A stretch of 57,294 nt of DNA from an uncultured Alistipes sp. (GTDB lineage Bacteria > Bacteroidota > Bacteroidia > Bacteroidales > Rikenellaceae), in NCBI GenBank assembly GCA_910577475.1, contig CAJTLJ010000013.1:1-57294 (forward strand), read 5' to 3'. The position numbers and the translations under genes are program-made. Every line of letters starts with the position of its first letter. Position 1 is the stretch's first letter. Shown in pieces: positions 1 to 7,256 of the stretch. The notes beneath the pieces were generated by a model, which was not told the origin of the DNA, ran no database searches, and saw only the letters and a program-made list of their open reading frames with translations.

Positions 1-1629
1 CTCGATCAGCTCCTTCATCTTGCGGAAGAAGAAGGTGAGCATCAGGGTCGTGATGTGGGCGCCGTCCACGTCGGCATCGGTCATGATGATGACCTTGTTG
101 TAGCGCAGTCCGTCGAGGTTCAGCGCCTTCGAGTCCTCCTCGGTGCCGATCGTCACGCCCAGCGCCTTGAACATGTTCTTGATCTCCTCGTTGTCCCACA
201 TCTTGTGCTCCTGCGCCTTCTCGATGTTCAGGATCTTACCGCGCAAGGGCATGATGGCCTGGAACTTGCTGTTACGGCCCTGCTTGGCCGATCCGCCTGC
301 CGAGTCGCCCTCGACGAAGAAGATCTCGGCTACCGAGCGGTCGCGGCTCGAACAGTCGGCCAGCTTGCCCGGCATGCCTACGCCCGAGAGGGGCGTCTTG
401 CGCTGCACGGCCTCGCGGGCCTTGCGGGCGGCGTGACGGGCCTTGGCGGCCAGAATCACCTTCTGCACGATTGCCTTCGCGTCGCGCGGGTTCTCCTCCA
501 GATAGTCGGCCAGTGCGGACGACATGGCCTGATCGACGGCTGCGGCCACCTCGTCGTTGCCCAGCTTGGTCTTGGTCTGCCCCTCGAACTGCGGTTCGGC
601 CACCTTCACCGAGATGACGGCCGTAAGGCCCTCGCGGAAGTCGTCGCCGCTGATCTCGATCTTCTCCTTGGCCAGCATGCCCGAATCGTCGGCATACTTC
701 TTCAGGGTGCGGGTCAGCGCCCGGCGGAAACCGGTGAGGTGTGTACCGCCCTCGATGGTGTTGATATTATTAACATAGGAGTGAACGTTCTCCGAGTAGG
801 AGTCGTTGTATTGCATGGCTACCTCCACCGGTACGCCGTTCTTCTCCGTGTCGAGATAGATGATCGACTCGGTGATGGTCTCGCCGCGCGTCGCGTCGAG
901 GTACTTGACGAACTCCTTCAGGCCGTCCTGCGAGTAGTAGTGCTCCGAACGGAACTCGCCGTTCTCGTCCCGGGTGCGGCGGTCGGTGAGCGTCAGGTGG
1001 ATACCCTTGTTCAGGAAAGCGAGCTCGCGCAGACGGTTGGCCAGAATGTCGTACTTGTATTCGGTGGTGTGGGTGAAGATGTCGGCGTCGGGCTTGAAGG
1101 TGACGGTCGTACCGCGGTCCTCGCATTCGCCGACGATCTCGACTTTCGACGTGGGCACGCCCTTGCTGTAGGTCTGCTTGTAGATCTTGCCGCCGCGGTG
1201 CACCTCGGCGACGAGCAGGGTGGAGAGTGCGTTCACGCACGATACGCCCACGCCGTGCAGACCGCCCGACACCTTGTAGCTGCCCTTGTCGAACTTGCCG
1301 CCGGCATGCAGGACGGTGAGGACGACCTCCAGGGCCGACTTGCCCTCTTTCTCGTGGAAGTCGGTCGGGATGCCTCGGCCGTTGTCCCTTACGCTGATCG
1401 AATTGTCTTCGTTTATGGTGACGAAAATATCGGAGCAGTAACCGGCAAGCGCTTCGTCGATCGAGTTGTCGACGACCTCGTAGACCAGGTGGTGGAGGCC
1501 CTTTTCGCCGATGTCGCCGATGTACATGGCCGGACGTTTGCGGACGGCTTCGAGTCCTTCGAGGACCTGGATATTCGACGCGGAATACTCCTCTTCCTGT
1601 CGTTTTACGTTTTCTTGTTCTGTACTCAT
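1..1629 (-). CDS. gyrB: DNA gyrase subunit B (3' part outside the window)
   Basis: GyrB is the ATPase subunit of gyrase, which with GyrA introduces negative supercoils. The visible 543 residues hold the GHKL ATPase part (EVVDNSIDEALAG near residue 51, DNGRGIP, GGLHGVGVSCVNALS), the transducer domain, and the TOPRIM region with EGDSAGGSA and MTDADVDGAH. The C-terminal end is cut off by the window edge. The ATG at 1627-1629 opens MSTEQENVKR before the conserved IQVLEGLEAVRKRPAMYIGD block, so the start is secure. ParE is the alternative, but the N-terminus and the K-rich TOPRIM context fit GyrB. A promoter is visible at 1652-1682. Confidence is high for type II topoisomerase B and good for gyrase rather than topoisomerase IV. 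Confidence 0.93.
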   Translation of the reverse strand, partial: MSTEQENVKRQEEEYSASNIQVLEGLEAVRKRPAMYIGDIGEKGLHHLVYEVVDNSIDEALAGYCSDIFVTINEDNSISVRDNGRGIPTDFHEKEGKSALEVVLTVLHAGGKFDKGSYKVSGGLHGVGVSCVNALSTLLVAEVHRGGKIYKQTYSKGVPTSKVEIVGECEDRGTTVTFKPDADIFTHTTEYKYDILANRLRELAFLNKGIHLTLTDRRTRDENGEFRSEHYYSQDGLKEFVKYLDATRGETITESIIYLDTEKNGVPVEVAMQYNDSYSENVHSYVNNINTIEGGTHLTGFRRALTRTLKKYADDSGMLAKEKIEISGDDFREGLTAVISVKVAEPQFEGQTKTKLGNDEVAAAVDQAMSSALADYLEENPRDAKAIVQKVILAAKARHAARKAREAVQRKTPLSGVGMPGKLADCSSRDRSVAEIFFVEGDSAGGSAKQGRNSKFQAIMPLRGKILNIEKAQEHKMWDNEEIKNMFKALGVTIGTEEDSKALNLDGLRYNKVIIMTDADVDGAHITTLMLTFFFRKMKELIE

Positions 1630-1651
1630 TAGTTTATTCCAAAATATCGTA

Positions 1652-1682
1652 CAAATGTAGCTCTTTTTTTTGAATTCTGCAA
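1652..1682 (-). promoter_or_regulatory. Predicted gyrB promoter
   Basis: On the minus strand a -7 box TACATTTG (1652-1659) is preceded after 20 nt by TTG (1680-1682). This fits the Bacteroidota consensus TTG-N19/20-TAnnTTTG. The leader to the gyrB ATG would be about 15-20 nt. Confidence 0.6.
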
Positions 1683-1705
1683 GGGTGGAGCGGTGTTTCC
1701 GGGCG

Positions 1706-2449
1706 TCAGAGGTTCGCCAGCAGCTCTCCGACGTTCACCTCCTGCATGCGGCCCCGGGCGAAGAGCAGGGTGCGGGCCGGGTACTCCTCGATCAGGGCGG
1801 TGTTGTGGGTCGACATGACGACGGCGCACCCCAACGCCGCGATTTCACGGAAGAGCTCCAGAATGCCGTCCGCCGTCACGGGGTCGAGGTTGCCCGTCGG
1901 CTCGTCGGCCAGCAGGAGCTTGGGGCTGTTCAGCAGCGCGCGGGCAATCACCAGACGCTGTTGCTCGCCCCCCGAAAGCTCGAAGGGCATCTTGTAGCTC
2001 TTGTTCTCCAGCTGTACGAGCTGCAGCACCTCGTCGATGCGCTTGCGGATGGCGGCCTCCTCCTTCCAGCCCGTGGCCCGCATGACGTCGTAGAGATTCA
2101 GAAAGACGTTGCGGTCGGTCAGCAGCTGGTAGTCTTGGAATACGATGCCGATCCGGCGGCGGAGATAGGGGATGTCCTTGCGCCTGAGGCACCGCAGGTC
2201 GAATCCGACCACCTCGCCCTCGCCCTGCAGGAGCTGCAACTCGGCGTAGAGGGTCTTCAGCAGCGAGCTTTTGCCGCTGCCCACGCGGCCGATCAGGTAG
2301 ACGAACTCCCCCTCGTGCACCTCCAGATCGATGTCCGAGAGGATCAGCTCCCCATCGCGCACCAGCCGTTCGGGCGGGTAGCTGCCGAACGGGTCGTCGG
2401 CGTGGTAGATGGATACGCCTTTGAGGCGGATGACGCGGTTGTCGTTCAT
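1706..2449 (-). CDS. ftsE: FtsE-like ABC transporter ATP-binding protein
   Basis: This is a 247-residue ABC ATPase. It has Walker A GRVGSGKSS at 54-62, a Q-loop near VFQDYQLL (103-110), the signature LSGGEQQ at 158-164, Walker B LLLADEP at 178-184 and the H-loop in MSTHNTALI. Size and motifs match FtsE, the ATPase partner of FtsX that controls peptidoglycan hydrolases at division. No FtsX gene is adjacent; FtsE and FtsX genes are often separated in Bacteroidota, so the assignment rests on sequence style. The start MNDNRVIRLK at 2449 was chosen because it begins just before the conserved domain and has a -7 box (2471-2478) shortly upstream. The gene lies between hxlR and gyrB on the same strand. 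Confidence 0.8.
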   Translation of the reverse strand: MNDNRVIRLKGVSIYHADDPFGSYPPERLVRDGELILSDIDLEVHEGEFVYLIGRVGSGKSSLLKTLYAELQLLQGEGEVVGFDLRCLRRKDIPYLRRRIGIVFQDYQLLTDRNVFLNLYDVMRATGWKEEAAIRKRIDEVLQLVQLENKSYKMPFELSGGEQQRLVIARALLNSPKLLLADEPTGNLDPVTADGILELFREIAALGCAVVMSTHNTALIEEYPARTLLFARGRMQEVNVGELLANL

Positions 2450-2470
2450 GGTCGGATGTATTCGGTGAAA

Positions 2471-2478
2471 CAAAAGTA
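2471..2478 (-). promoter_or_regulatory. Predicted -7 box of the ftsE-like gene
   Basis: TACTTTTG on the minus strand in the short gap between the HxlR gene and the ABC ATPase gene. No clear TTG -33 partner was seen, so support is moderate. Confidence 0.4.
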
Positions 2479-2496
2479 GTAAAAAAGGGGAGTTTT

Positions 2497-2874
2497 TCAG
2501 CGGCCCGGCGAAACTTTCGCCGTATTCCGGCTCTCCAGAATGTCGGCCCGGTTGCGGTCCGCCCACTCGAAGAGCGCGTAGAGGTGGGGGAGCAGGGTGC
2601 GGGCCCGCTCGGTGAGCCGGTACTCCACGCGGGGCGGAATCTCGGGGTAGGCCGTGCGCAGGACCAGTCCGTCCTCCTCCAGCGTGCGCAGCGTGACGGT
2701 CAGCATCTTCTGCGAGATGTCCGGCAGTTCGCGCATCAGCTCGCCGAAACGCAGGACCTCGCGGCCGTCCAGCGCATGGATCACCAGCAGCGACCACTTG
2801 TCGCACAGCCGTGCCAGTATGTTGCGGATCGGGCACTCCGGATAACGGAGACCCGTAGGGTTCGTTCGGTTCAT
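2497..2874 (-). CDS. HxlR-family winged-helix transcriptional regulator
   Basis: This is a 125-residue protein with the typical HxlR opening CPIRN...CDKWSLLVIHAL (from Cys14), followed by a winged helix (LRFGELMRELPDISQKML, TLRTLEEDGLV) and the C-terminal ..PPRVEYRLTERARTLLP wing/dimer segment. Cys14 is at the position of the redox-sensing cysteine in family members such as YodB and HypR, so the protein may sense electrophiles or oxidants; that is inference. It is transcribed divergently from a cupin gene across a 196-bp region that holds both promoters and a dyad at 2974-2989. That arrangement suggests it controls the cupin gene and itself. Confidence 0.88.
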   Translation of the reverse strand: MNRTNPTGLRYPECPIRNILARLCDKWSLLVIHALDGREVLRFGELMRELPDISQKMLTVTLRTLEEDGLVLRTAYPEIPPRVEYRLTERARTLLPHLYALFEWADRNRADILESRNTAKVSPGR

Positions 2875-2900
2875 GTCTCGTGTCGGATTTTTACGGTTTA

Positions 2901-2931
2901 CAAAGGTAAGTAAAAATATTTTTCACTGCAA
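2901..2931 (-). promoter_or_regulatory. Predicted hxlR promoter
   Basis: Minus-strand -7 box TACCTTTG (2901-2908) with TTG (2929-2931) 20 nt upstream. Confidence 0.6.
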
Positions 2932-2973
2932 GCCGATTTTTTCACGGCTGCAACACGCTTGCCCCCAACAATG

Positions 2974-2989
2974 GTTACTTGCGGGTAAC
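2974..2989. promoter_or_regulatory. Candidate HxlR operator dyad
   Basis: GTTAC-N6-GTAAC forms a perfect 5-bp dyad in the middle of the hxlR/cupin intergenic region, upstream of the cupin -33 box. HxlR proteins bind short dyads as dimers and the position fits a shared operator. It is inferred from symmetry and place only. Confidence 0.35.
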
Positions 2990-3011
2990 TATATGATTTG
3001 CAGGAAACTAC

Positions 3012-3042
3012 TTGTATATATCGTTCCGAACTTCTACTTTCG
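3012..3042 (+). promoter_or_regulatory. Predicted promoter of the cupin gene
   Basis: TTG at 3012-3014, 20-nt spacer, and the near-consensus -7 box TACTTTCG at 3035-3042, 28 nt before the ATG. Confidence 0.5.
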
Positions 3043-3070
3043 CGTCGTCAAACCTTATCGAAACTTTAGT

Positions 3071-3517
3071 ATGAAAACAGGCAAGATGATTGCGGCCGCG
3101 GAAAATTTCGCCGCCGCGGATTTCGGAGCGATCGAGTCGCTGGGCGACTATACGTTGGAGCTGGGGGAGGTCCGAATCCCCGGCAAGGTGTTCGGCGGAG
3201 CGGCCGTCGGCGCTACGGGAGGCGAGTTCTCCTTTCAGAGCTTCGCGCCCGGCGCGGAGACGGGTTTTCTCCAGACCCACAGAAGTCACGAGGAGCTCTA
3301 CTTTTTCCTCCGCGGCCGGGGCGAGTTTCAGGTCGACGGACGAATCTTTCCGGTGCGGGAGGGGAGTGCGGTCCGGGTGGCACCTGCCGGCCGCCGTTCG
3401 GTGCGCAACAACGGTACGGAGCCGCTGGCGATGCTCTGCGTGCAGTATCGCGGGGCGACCTTCACGCCCGGCGATGCCGCGGACGGCGAGATTCTGCCCG
3501 ATCCCGTGACGTGGTGA
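3071..3517 (+). CDS. Small cupin-domain protein
   Basis: This 148-residue single-domain beta-barrel has a clear cupin motif 1 (GFLQTHRSHEELYFFLRGRG; His70, His73, Glu74/75). Motif 2 (PAGRRSVRNNG) has Arg109 where the metal-binding His normally sits, so the metal site may be incomplete or use other ligands. The substrate is unknown; relatives include small-molecule isomerases, dioxygenases and sugar-binding folds. The ATG at 3071 was chosen because it follows the predicted promoter and gives the usual N-terminus; the open frame continues upstream into the promoter. The gene is divergent from an HxlR regulator, which probably controls it. Confidence 0.82.
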   Translation: MKTGKMIAAAENFAAADFGAIESLGDYTLELGEVRIPGKVFGGAAVGATGGEFSFQSFAPGAETGFLQTHRSHEELYFFLRGRGEFQVDGRIFPVREGSAVRVAPAGRRSVRNNGTEPLAMLCVQYRGATFTPGDAADGEILPDPVTW

Positions 3518-3587
3518 CGGCTCCGGGAAATGCTCCCCCGGGGAGAACAAATTCTGCAGGCCGGTGTCGCAATTCGGATTTTTGTAT

Positions 3588-3595
3588 TATCTTTG
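3588..3595 (+). promoter_or_regulatory. Predicted -7 box of the tmRNA gene
   Basis: TATCTTTG lies 33 nt before the mature 5' end. Transcription would begin around 3602, giving a short 5' extension for RNase P to remove. No clear TTG partner. Confidence 0.5.
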
Positions 3596-3628
3596 CAGGG
3601 CAATCGCGAATCATCCGACTGCGGAATC

Positions 3629-4028
3629 GGGGCTGACCGGTTTTGACAGCAGGCAGAGTTCGATTGTAAGCACGTCGAGCGCTGTGTGGCGGCTCGTAAA
3701 TCCCGACGCTCAAACTACAAATGGCAATAACAGCTATGCACTCGCTGCCTAATTTTCAAGGAAAATTGGCTTAATCGCGCGGCCCCAGGCGGTTTTGCGA
3801 CGAGTATCCCGAAGGGACGTTCCGCTCTTTAACGGCTCTTCATACGGGGTATCATTCATTTAGAGATAGTGCGGCATGCGCCTCGGTTGCCGCGCGAGAT
3901 TCAGAGGCTGGGACTCGGGTTAGGCTGCCGCCTGCCGGGCTCGGGTAGAAGGATGAAACGGTCGGCTAAACGTGTAGAAAGCTTTCGGGTTCCTTGTTTG
4001 GACAGGGGTTCGACTCCCCTCAGCTCCA
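3629..4028 (+). ncRNA. ssrA: Transfer-messenger RNA (tmRNA)
   Basis: tmRNA rescues stalled ribosomes with SmpB and adds a degradation tag. The 5' end GGGGCTGACCGGTTTTGACA and the 3' end GGTTCGACTCCCCTCAGCTCCA form the tRNA-like half: GGGGCTG pairs with CAGCTCC, and the T-arm is obvious. CCA is not encoded (CTT follows the discriminator A). The tag frame reads GGC AAT AAC AGC TAT GCA CTC GCT GCC TAA at 3723-3752, giving the peptide GNNSYALAA with the usual YALAA end. The exact resume codon is inferred from related tags. A strong terminator follows. Confidence 0.95.
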
Positions 4029-4034
4029 CTTTCG

Positions 4035-4068
4035 AATACGCATCCCCTCCGGGGTGCGTATTTTTTTT
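4035..4068 (+). terminator. tmRNA terminator
   Basis: ATACGCATCCC / GGGGTGCGTAT (11 bp with one G-T pair, 4-nt loop) followed by eight T. Confidence 0.85.
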
Positions 4069-4108
4069 GTGCCGGGCCGGAAAATCGTGCGGAACGGGCG
4101 GCCCGACG

Positions 4109-4138
4109 TTGCGTATTCTGAATTATTTTCTACCTTTG
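4109..4138 (+). promoter_or_regulatory. Predicted aminotransferase promoter
   Basis: TTG 4109-4111, 19-nt spacer, TACCTTTG 4131-4138. This supports the downstream start at 4172 rather than any earlier in-frame position. Confidence 0.6.
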
Positions 4139-4171
4139 CGATGGCAAATCAAATCTACCGACTTTTTCAAT

Positions 4172-5362
4172 ATGGCTATGAATGGAGTGACTATCGAACG
4201 CGCGCACCGCATGGACGGGACGGGCGAGTACTATTTTTCGCGCCGGCTGCGCGAAATCGCCGAGATCGAGGCCGCCACGGGGCGGCAGATCATCAAGCTG
4301 GCGATGGGCAGCCCCGACCTGCCGCCGCACCCTTCGGTGATCGAACGGCTGTCGCGCGAGGCGCAGCGTCCAGACGTCCACAAATACATGTCCTTCAAGG
4401 GGGAGCCTGTCCTGCGAAGGGCTTTCGCCGAGTGGTATTCCCGCTGGTACGGCGTGGAGCTGGACTGGGATTCGGAGGTGCTGCCGCTGATCGGATCGAA
4501 GGAGGGCATCATGCATGTCTGCCAGACCTTCGTCAACCCCGGCGACCGCATTCTGGTGCCCAACCCCGGCTATGCCGCCTACAAGGCCGCCGTGCGGATG
4601 ACGGGCGGCGTCATGGTTCCCTACTCGCTCAACAAGGCCAATGACTTCATGCCCGACTTCGAAGCCATCGAGCGCGAAGGGGTGGAGGGCATCAAGCTGA
4701 TGTTCTGCAACTTCCCCGGCATGCCGACGGGGCAGACCCCCACGCGTGAACTCTTCGAGAAGATCGTCGCCTTCGCCCGCAAGCACAATATCCTGGTGAT
4801 TCACGACAACCCCTACAGCTTCATCCGCAACCACGACAAGCCGATGAGCATCCTCTCCGTCGAGGGGGCGCGCGAGGTGGCTATGGAGATGAATTCGCTG
4901 TCGAAGGGACACTCGATGGCCGGCTGGCGCGTGGGCGTCATCGTGGGAAAGAAGGAGTGGGTCGACTCCATCCTGACCTTCAAGTCCAATATGGATACCG
5001 GCATGTTCTACCCGATTCAGGCGGCGGCCGAGACGGCGCTGTCGCTGGGGCTGGAGTGGTTCGACGAGCTGAACGCCGTCTACTACGAGCGCGAAAAGCA
5101 GGGCTACGCCATCTTGGACGCGCTGGAATGCAGCTACCGTCCGCATCAGGCGGGTCTGTTCATCTGGGCCGAGATTCCCGAGGACTATCCCGGCGACTCG
5201 TACCGGTACTCCGAGGAGGTGATGGAGGCCACGGACGTGTTCCTCACGCCGGGCGCCATGTTCGGCACCGAGGGCGAACGCTACGTGCGCATCACCCTCT
5301 GCTGCCCCGCCGAACAGCTGGAGCGTGCCGCCCGCCGGATCCGCGAGCGCTGGCACCGATAA
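4172..5362 (+). CDS. Class I/II PLP-dependent aminotransferase
   Basis: A 396-residue fold-type I aminotransferase of the aspartate aminotransferase superfamily. Visible landmarks are NPGY (131-134), the NPTG region in variant form (CNFPGMPTGQ, 179-188), the cofactor-contacting HDNPYS (211-216) and the Schiff-base lysine K245 in SLSKGHSMAGWRVG, with a C-terminal RITLCC containing the likely carboxylate-binding Arg. In most relatives the NPTG motif begins with Asn; here it is Met. Substrate is not predictable; an amino acid donor with 2-oxoglutarate or pyruvate is likely. The start could be 4172 (MAMNG) or 4178 (MNG). It is followed after 19 nt by purT, so the two may be co-transcribed. Confidence 0.85.
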   Translation: MAMNGVTIERAHRMDGTGEYYFSRRLREIAEIEAATGRQIIKLAMGSPDLPPHPSVIERLSREAQRPDVHKYMSFKGEPVLRRAFAEWYSRWYGVELDWDSEVLPLIGSKEGIMHVCQTFVNPGDRILVPNPGYAAYKAAVRMTGGVMVPYSLNKANDFMPDFEAIEREGVEGIKLMFCNFPGMPTGQTPTRELFEKIVAFARKHNILVIHDNPYSFIRNHDKPMSILSVEGAREVAMEMNSLSKGHSMAGWRVGVIVGKKEWVDSILTFKSNMDTGMFYPIQAAAETALSLGLEWFDELNAVYYEREKQGYAILDALECSYRPHQAGLFIWAEIPEDYPGDSYRYSEEVMEATDVFLTPGAMFGTEGERYVRITLCCPAEQLERAARRIRERWHR

Positions 5363-5381
5363 TTCATTAAAGAAGAAACCG

Positions 5382-6548
5382 ATGAAGAAGATTATGCTTT
5401 TGGGGTCGGGCGAACTTGGTAAGGAGTTCGTGATCGCGGCCCAGCGAAAAGGGCAGTACGTCATAGCCTGCGACTCCTACGCCGGTGCTCCGGCCATGCA
5501 GGTGGCCGACGCATGCGAGGTGTTCGACATGCTGAACGGCGAGCAGCTGATGGCCGCCGTTGAAAAACACCGTCCCGATATCATCGTCCCCGAGATCGAA
5601 GCCATCCGCACCGAGCGGCTCTACGATTGCGAGCAGCAGGGGATTCAGGTGGTTCCCAGCGCCCGCGCGGTGAACTACACCATGAATCGCCGGGCGATCC
5701 GCGACCTGGCCGCCCGCGACCTGGGTCTCAGGACGGCGAAGTATTTCTATGCCGATTCGCTCGACAAACTCAAGGCCGCTGCGGCGGAGATCGGCTTCCC
5801 CTGCGTGGTGAAGCCGCTGATGTCCTCCTCGGGCAAGGGCCAGTCGCTGGTGAAGAGCGCCGGCGAGCTGGAGGAGGCGTGGCGTTACGGCTGCGAGGGC
5901 AGCCGCGGCGACATCGAGGAGTTGATCGTCGAAGAGTTCATCCGCTTCGACAGCGAGATCACCCTGCTGACCGTGACGCAGCAGAACGGCCCCACGCTCT
6001 TCTGTCCGCCCATCGGCCACGTGCAGAAGGGCGGCGACTACCGCGAGAGTTTCCAGCCCGCACCCGTATCGCCCGAGCAGCTGAAAGAGGCGCAGCGGAT
6101 GGCCGAGGCGGTGACCCGCGCCCTCGGCGGAGCGGGAATCTGGGGTGTGGAGTTCTTCCTGAGCCGCGAAAACGGCGTCTACTTCTCCGAACTCTCGCCG
6201 CGGCCCCACGATACGGGCATGGTGACGCTGGCCGGCACGCAGAACCTGAACGAGTTCGAGCTGCACCTGCGCGCCGTGCTGGGATTGCCCATCCCCGAAA
6301 TCACGCAGGAGCGGATGGGTGCCAGTGCCGTGATCCTCTCGCCGATCGCCGGTACCGAGAGACCCCGCTACCGGGGGCTGGAGGCCGTGTGCGCCGAGAA
6401 GAACACCTACCTGCGCATCTTCGGCAAGCCGACGACCCGGGTGAACCGCCGCATGGGCGTCGTGGTCCGCTACGCTCCCAACGGCAGCGATCTCGACGAG
6501 CTGCGCGATCGCACCAAAGCCGCCGCCGCGCTGGTCGAAGTTTATTAG
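5382..6548 (+). CDS. purT: Formate-dependent phosphoribosylglycinamide formyltransferase 2
   Basis: PurT makes formyl-GAR from GAR, formate and ATP in purine synthesis, a folate-independent replacement for PurN. The 388-residue product has the ATP-grasp layout: an N-terminal MLLGSGELGKEFVIAAQRKG nucleotide-binding loop, EIEAIRTERL, the central VVKPLMSSSGKGQS ATP-grasp loop and the C-terminal GVEFFLSRENGVYFSELSPRPHDTGMVTL metal/ATP site, which is diagnostic. Length matches the family. ATG at 5382 directly precedes the conserved MKKIMLLGSG. It sits behind the aminotransferase gene and 32 nt before an unrelated AT-rich lipoprotein gene. Confidence 0.95.
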   Translation: MKKIMLLGSGELGKEFVIAAQRKGQYVIACDSYAGAPAMQVADACEVFDMLNGEQLMAAVEKHRPDIIVPEIEAIRTERLYDCEQQGIQVVPSARAVNYTMNRRAIRDLAARDLGLRTAKYFYADSLDKLKAAAAEIGFPCVVKPLMSSSGKGQSLVKSAGELEEAWRYGCEGSRGDIEELIVEEFIRFDSEITLLTVTQQNGPTLFCPPIGHVQKGGDYRESFQPAPVSPEQLKEAQRMAEAVTRALGGAGIWGVEFFLSRENGVYFSELSPRPHDTGMVTLAGTQNLNEFELHLRAVLGLPIPEITQERMGASAVILSPIAGTERPRYRGLEAVCAEKNTYLRIFGKPTTRVNRRMGVVVRYAPNGSDLDELRDRTKAAAALVEVY

Positions 6549-6580
6549 TACATAATTTAAGTATTATAATTAAAATTATT

Positions 6581-7015
6581 ATGAAAAGATTGACTATTCT
6601 TTTGGCCTGTTTGATAGGTATAACATCTTTTGTATCATGCTCGAAAGATGATGATGAGGGTGGCGCAGATGCTTTTGTCGGGTATTACAATGTCAGTGTT
6701 ATTGAAAATGTGGTTTGGGGCGGAACTTCTGGAACGTTAAATGATTCCGGAGTAATGTCGATTTCAAAAATATCAGACAATAAAGTAAAAGTTGAAGGAT
6801 ACATTAGCACAATAGGAGAGGTTGTAGGAAATTTGATTTATTTTGAGTCGTCTTCTTCAAGTGATTCTTCTGGGTATCTTACAATTTCATATGGGGTAGG
6901 AACTCTTAATGGGAATGTCTTGACTTTTACGGCAAATCAAACTGGGCAATTGGCTTCTAATGGGGTAATGTTTCCCTTTAGGTGTTCTGCTTCATTTACA
7001 GCTATTAAACAATAA
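6581..7015 (+). CDS. AT-rich hypothetical lipoprotein
   Basis: Function not recognised. The 144-residue product has a clear lipoprotein signal: MKRLTILLACLIGITS followed by a lipobox ending at Cys20 (FVSC), then an acidic SKDDDEGG linker of the kind that favours outer-membrane surface export in Bacteroidota. The remainder is Gly/Ser-rich and beta-prone, with no visible catalytic motif; a small lipocalin-like or carbohydrate-facing fold is possible. The coding sequence is visibly far more AT-rich than its neighbours and uses AT-ending codons, which suggests recent transfer. It has no recognisable promoter and probably reads through from purT. A terminator follows. Confidence 0.75.
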   Translation: MKRLTILLACLIGITSFVSCSKDDDEGGADAFVGYYNVSVIENVVWGGTSGTLNDSGVMSISKISDNKVKVEGYISTIGEVVGNLIYFESSSSSDSSGYLTISYGVGTLNGNVLTFTANQTGQLASNGVMFPFRCSASFTAIKQ

Positions 7016-7029
7016 GATGTTGAAAAAAC

Positions 7030-7057
7030 AAAGGGCTCCTGAATGGGAGCCCTTTTT
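7030..7057 (+). terminator. Terminator after the purT/lipoprotein unit
   Basis: GGGCTCC / GGAGCCC stem (7033-7039, 7046-7052) flanked by AAA and a five-T run. Confidence 0.85.
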
Positions 7058-7105
7058 ACAATGTACCTCGAAAGCTATGGCCGCTGGGGTGAATGTCGTC
7101 ATTAC

Positions 7106-7192
7106 GTCAAGATGTTTCGACTGCAGGTCCGAAGCCCCTCCGCTCAACATGACGGTGTTTCTGTCATCCCGAGCTTGTCGAGGGGTCTCGAC
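7106..7192. repeat. Dispersed palindromic repeat, copy A
   Basis: Shares with copy B (32855-32950) the ordered blocks ATGTTTCGACT, CGCTCAACATGAC, GTCA-CCCGAG and CGAGGGGTCTCGAC. The ends GTCAAGA and TCTCGAC are imperfect terminal inverted repeats. Internally ATGAC and GTCAT form a small hairpin. It lies between the purT-unit terminator and the 3' end of the minus-strand cyclophilin gene. Weaker similarity to copy B extends to about 7216. Confidence 0.75.
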
Positions 7193-7256
7193 GATGCACG
7201 GCGCGCACCCCTCGGAAGTGTAAGACCTCGATCCCGGATAGCGCCGGTGCTTGTCG

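Noticed and set aside
3564..3752. 62-codon frame across the tmRNA 5' half
   Set aside because: Only its last codons are translated, as the tmRNA tag; the upstream part is promoter and tRNA-like domain.
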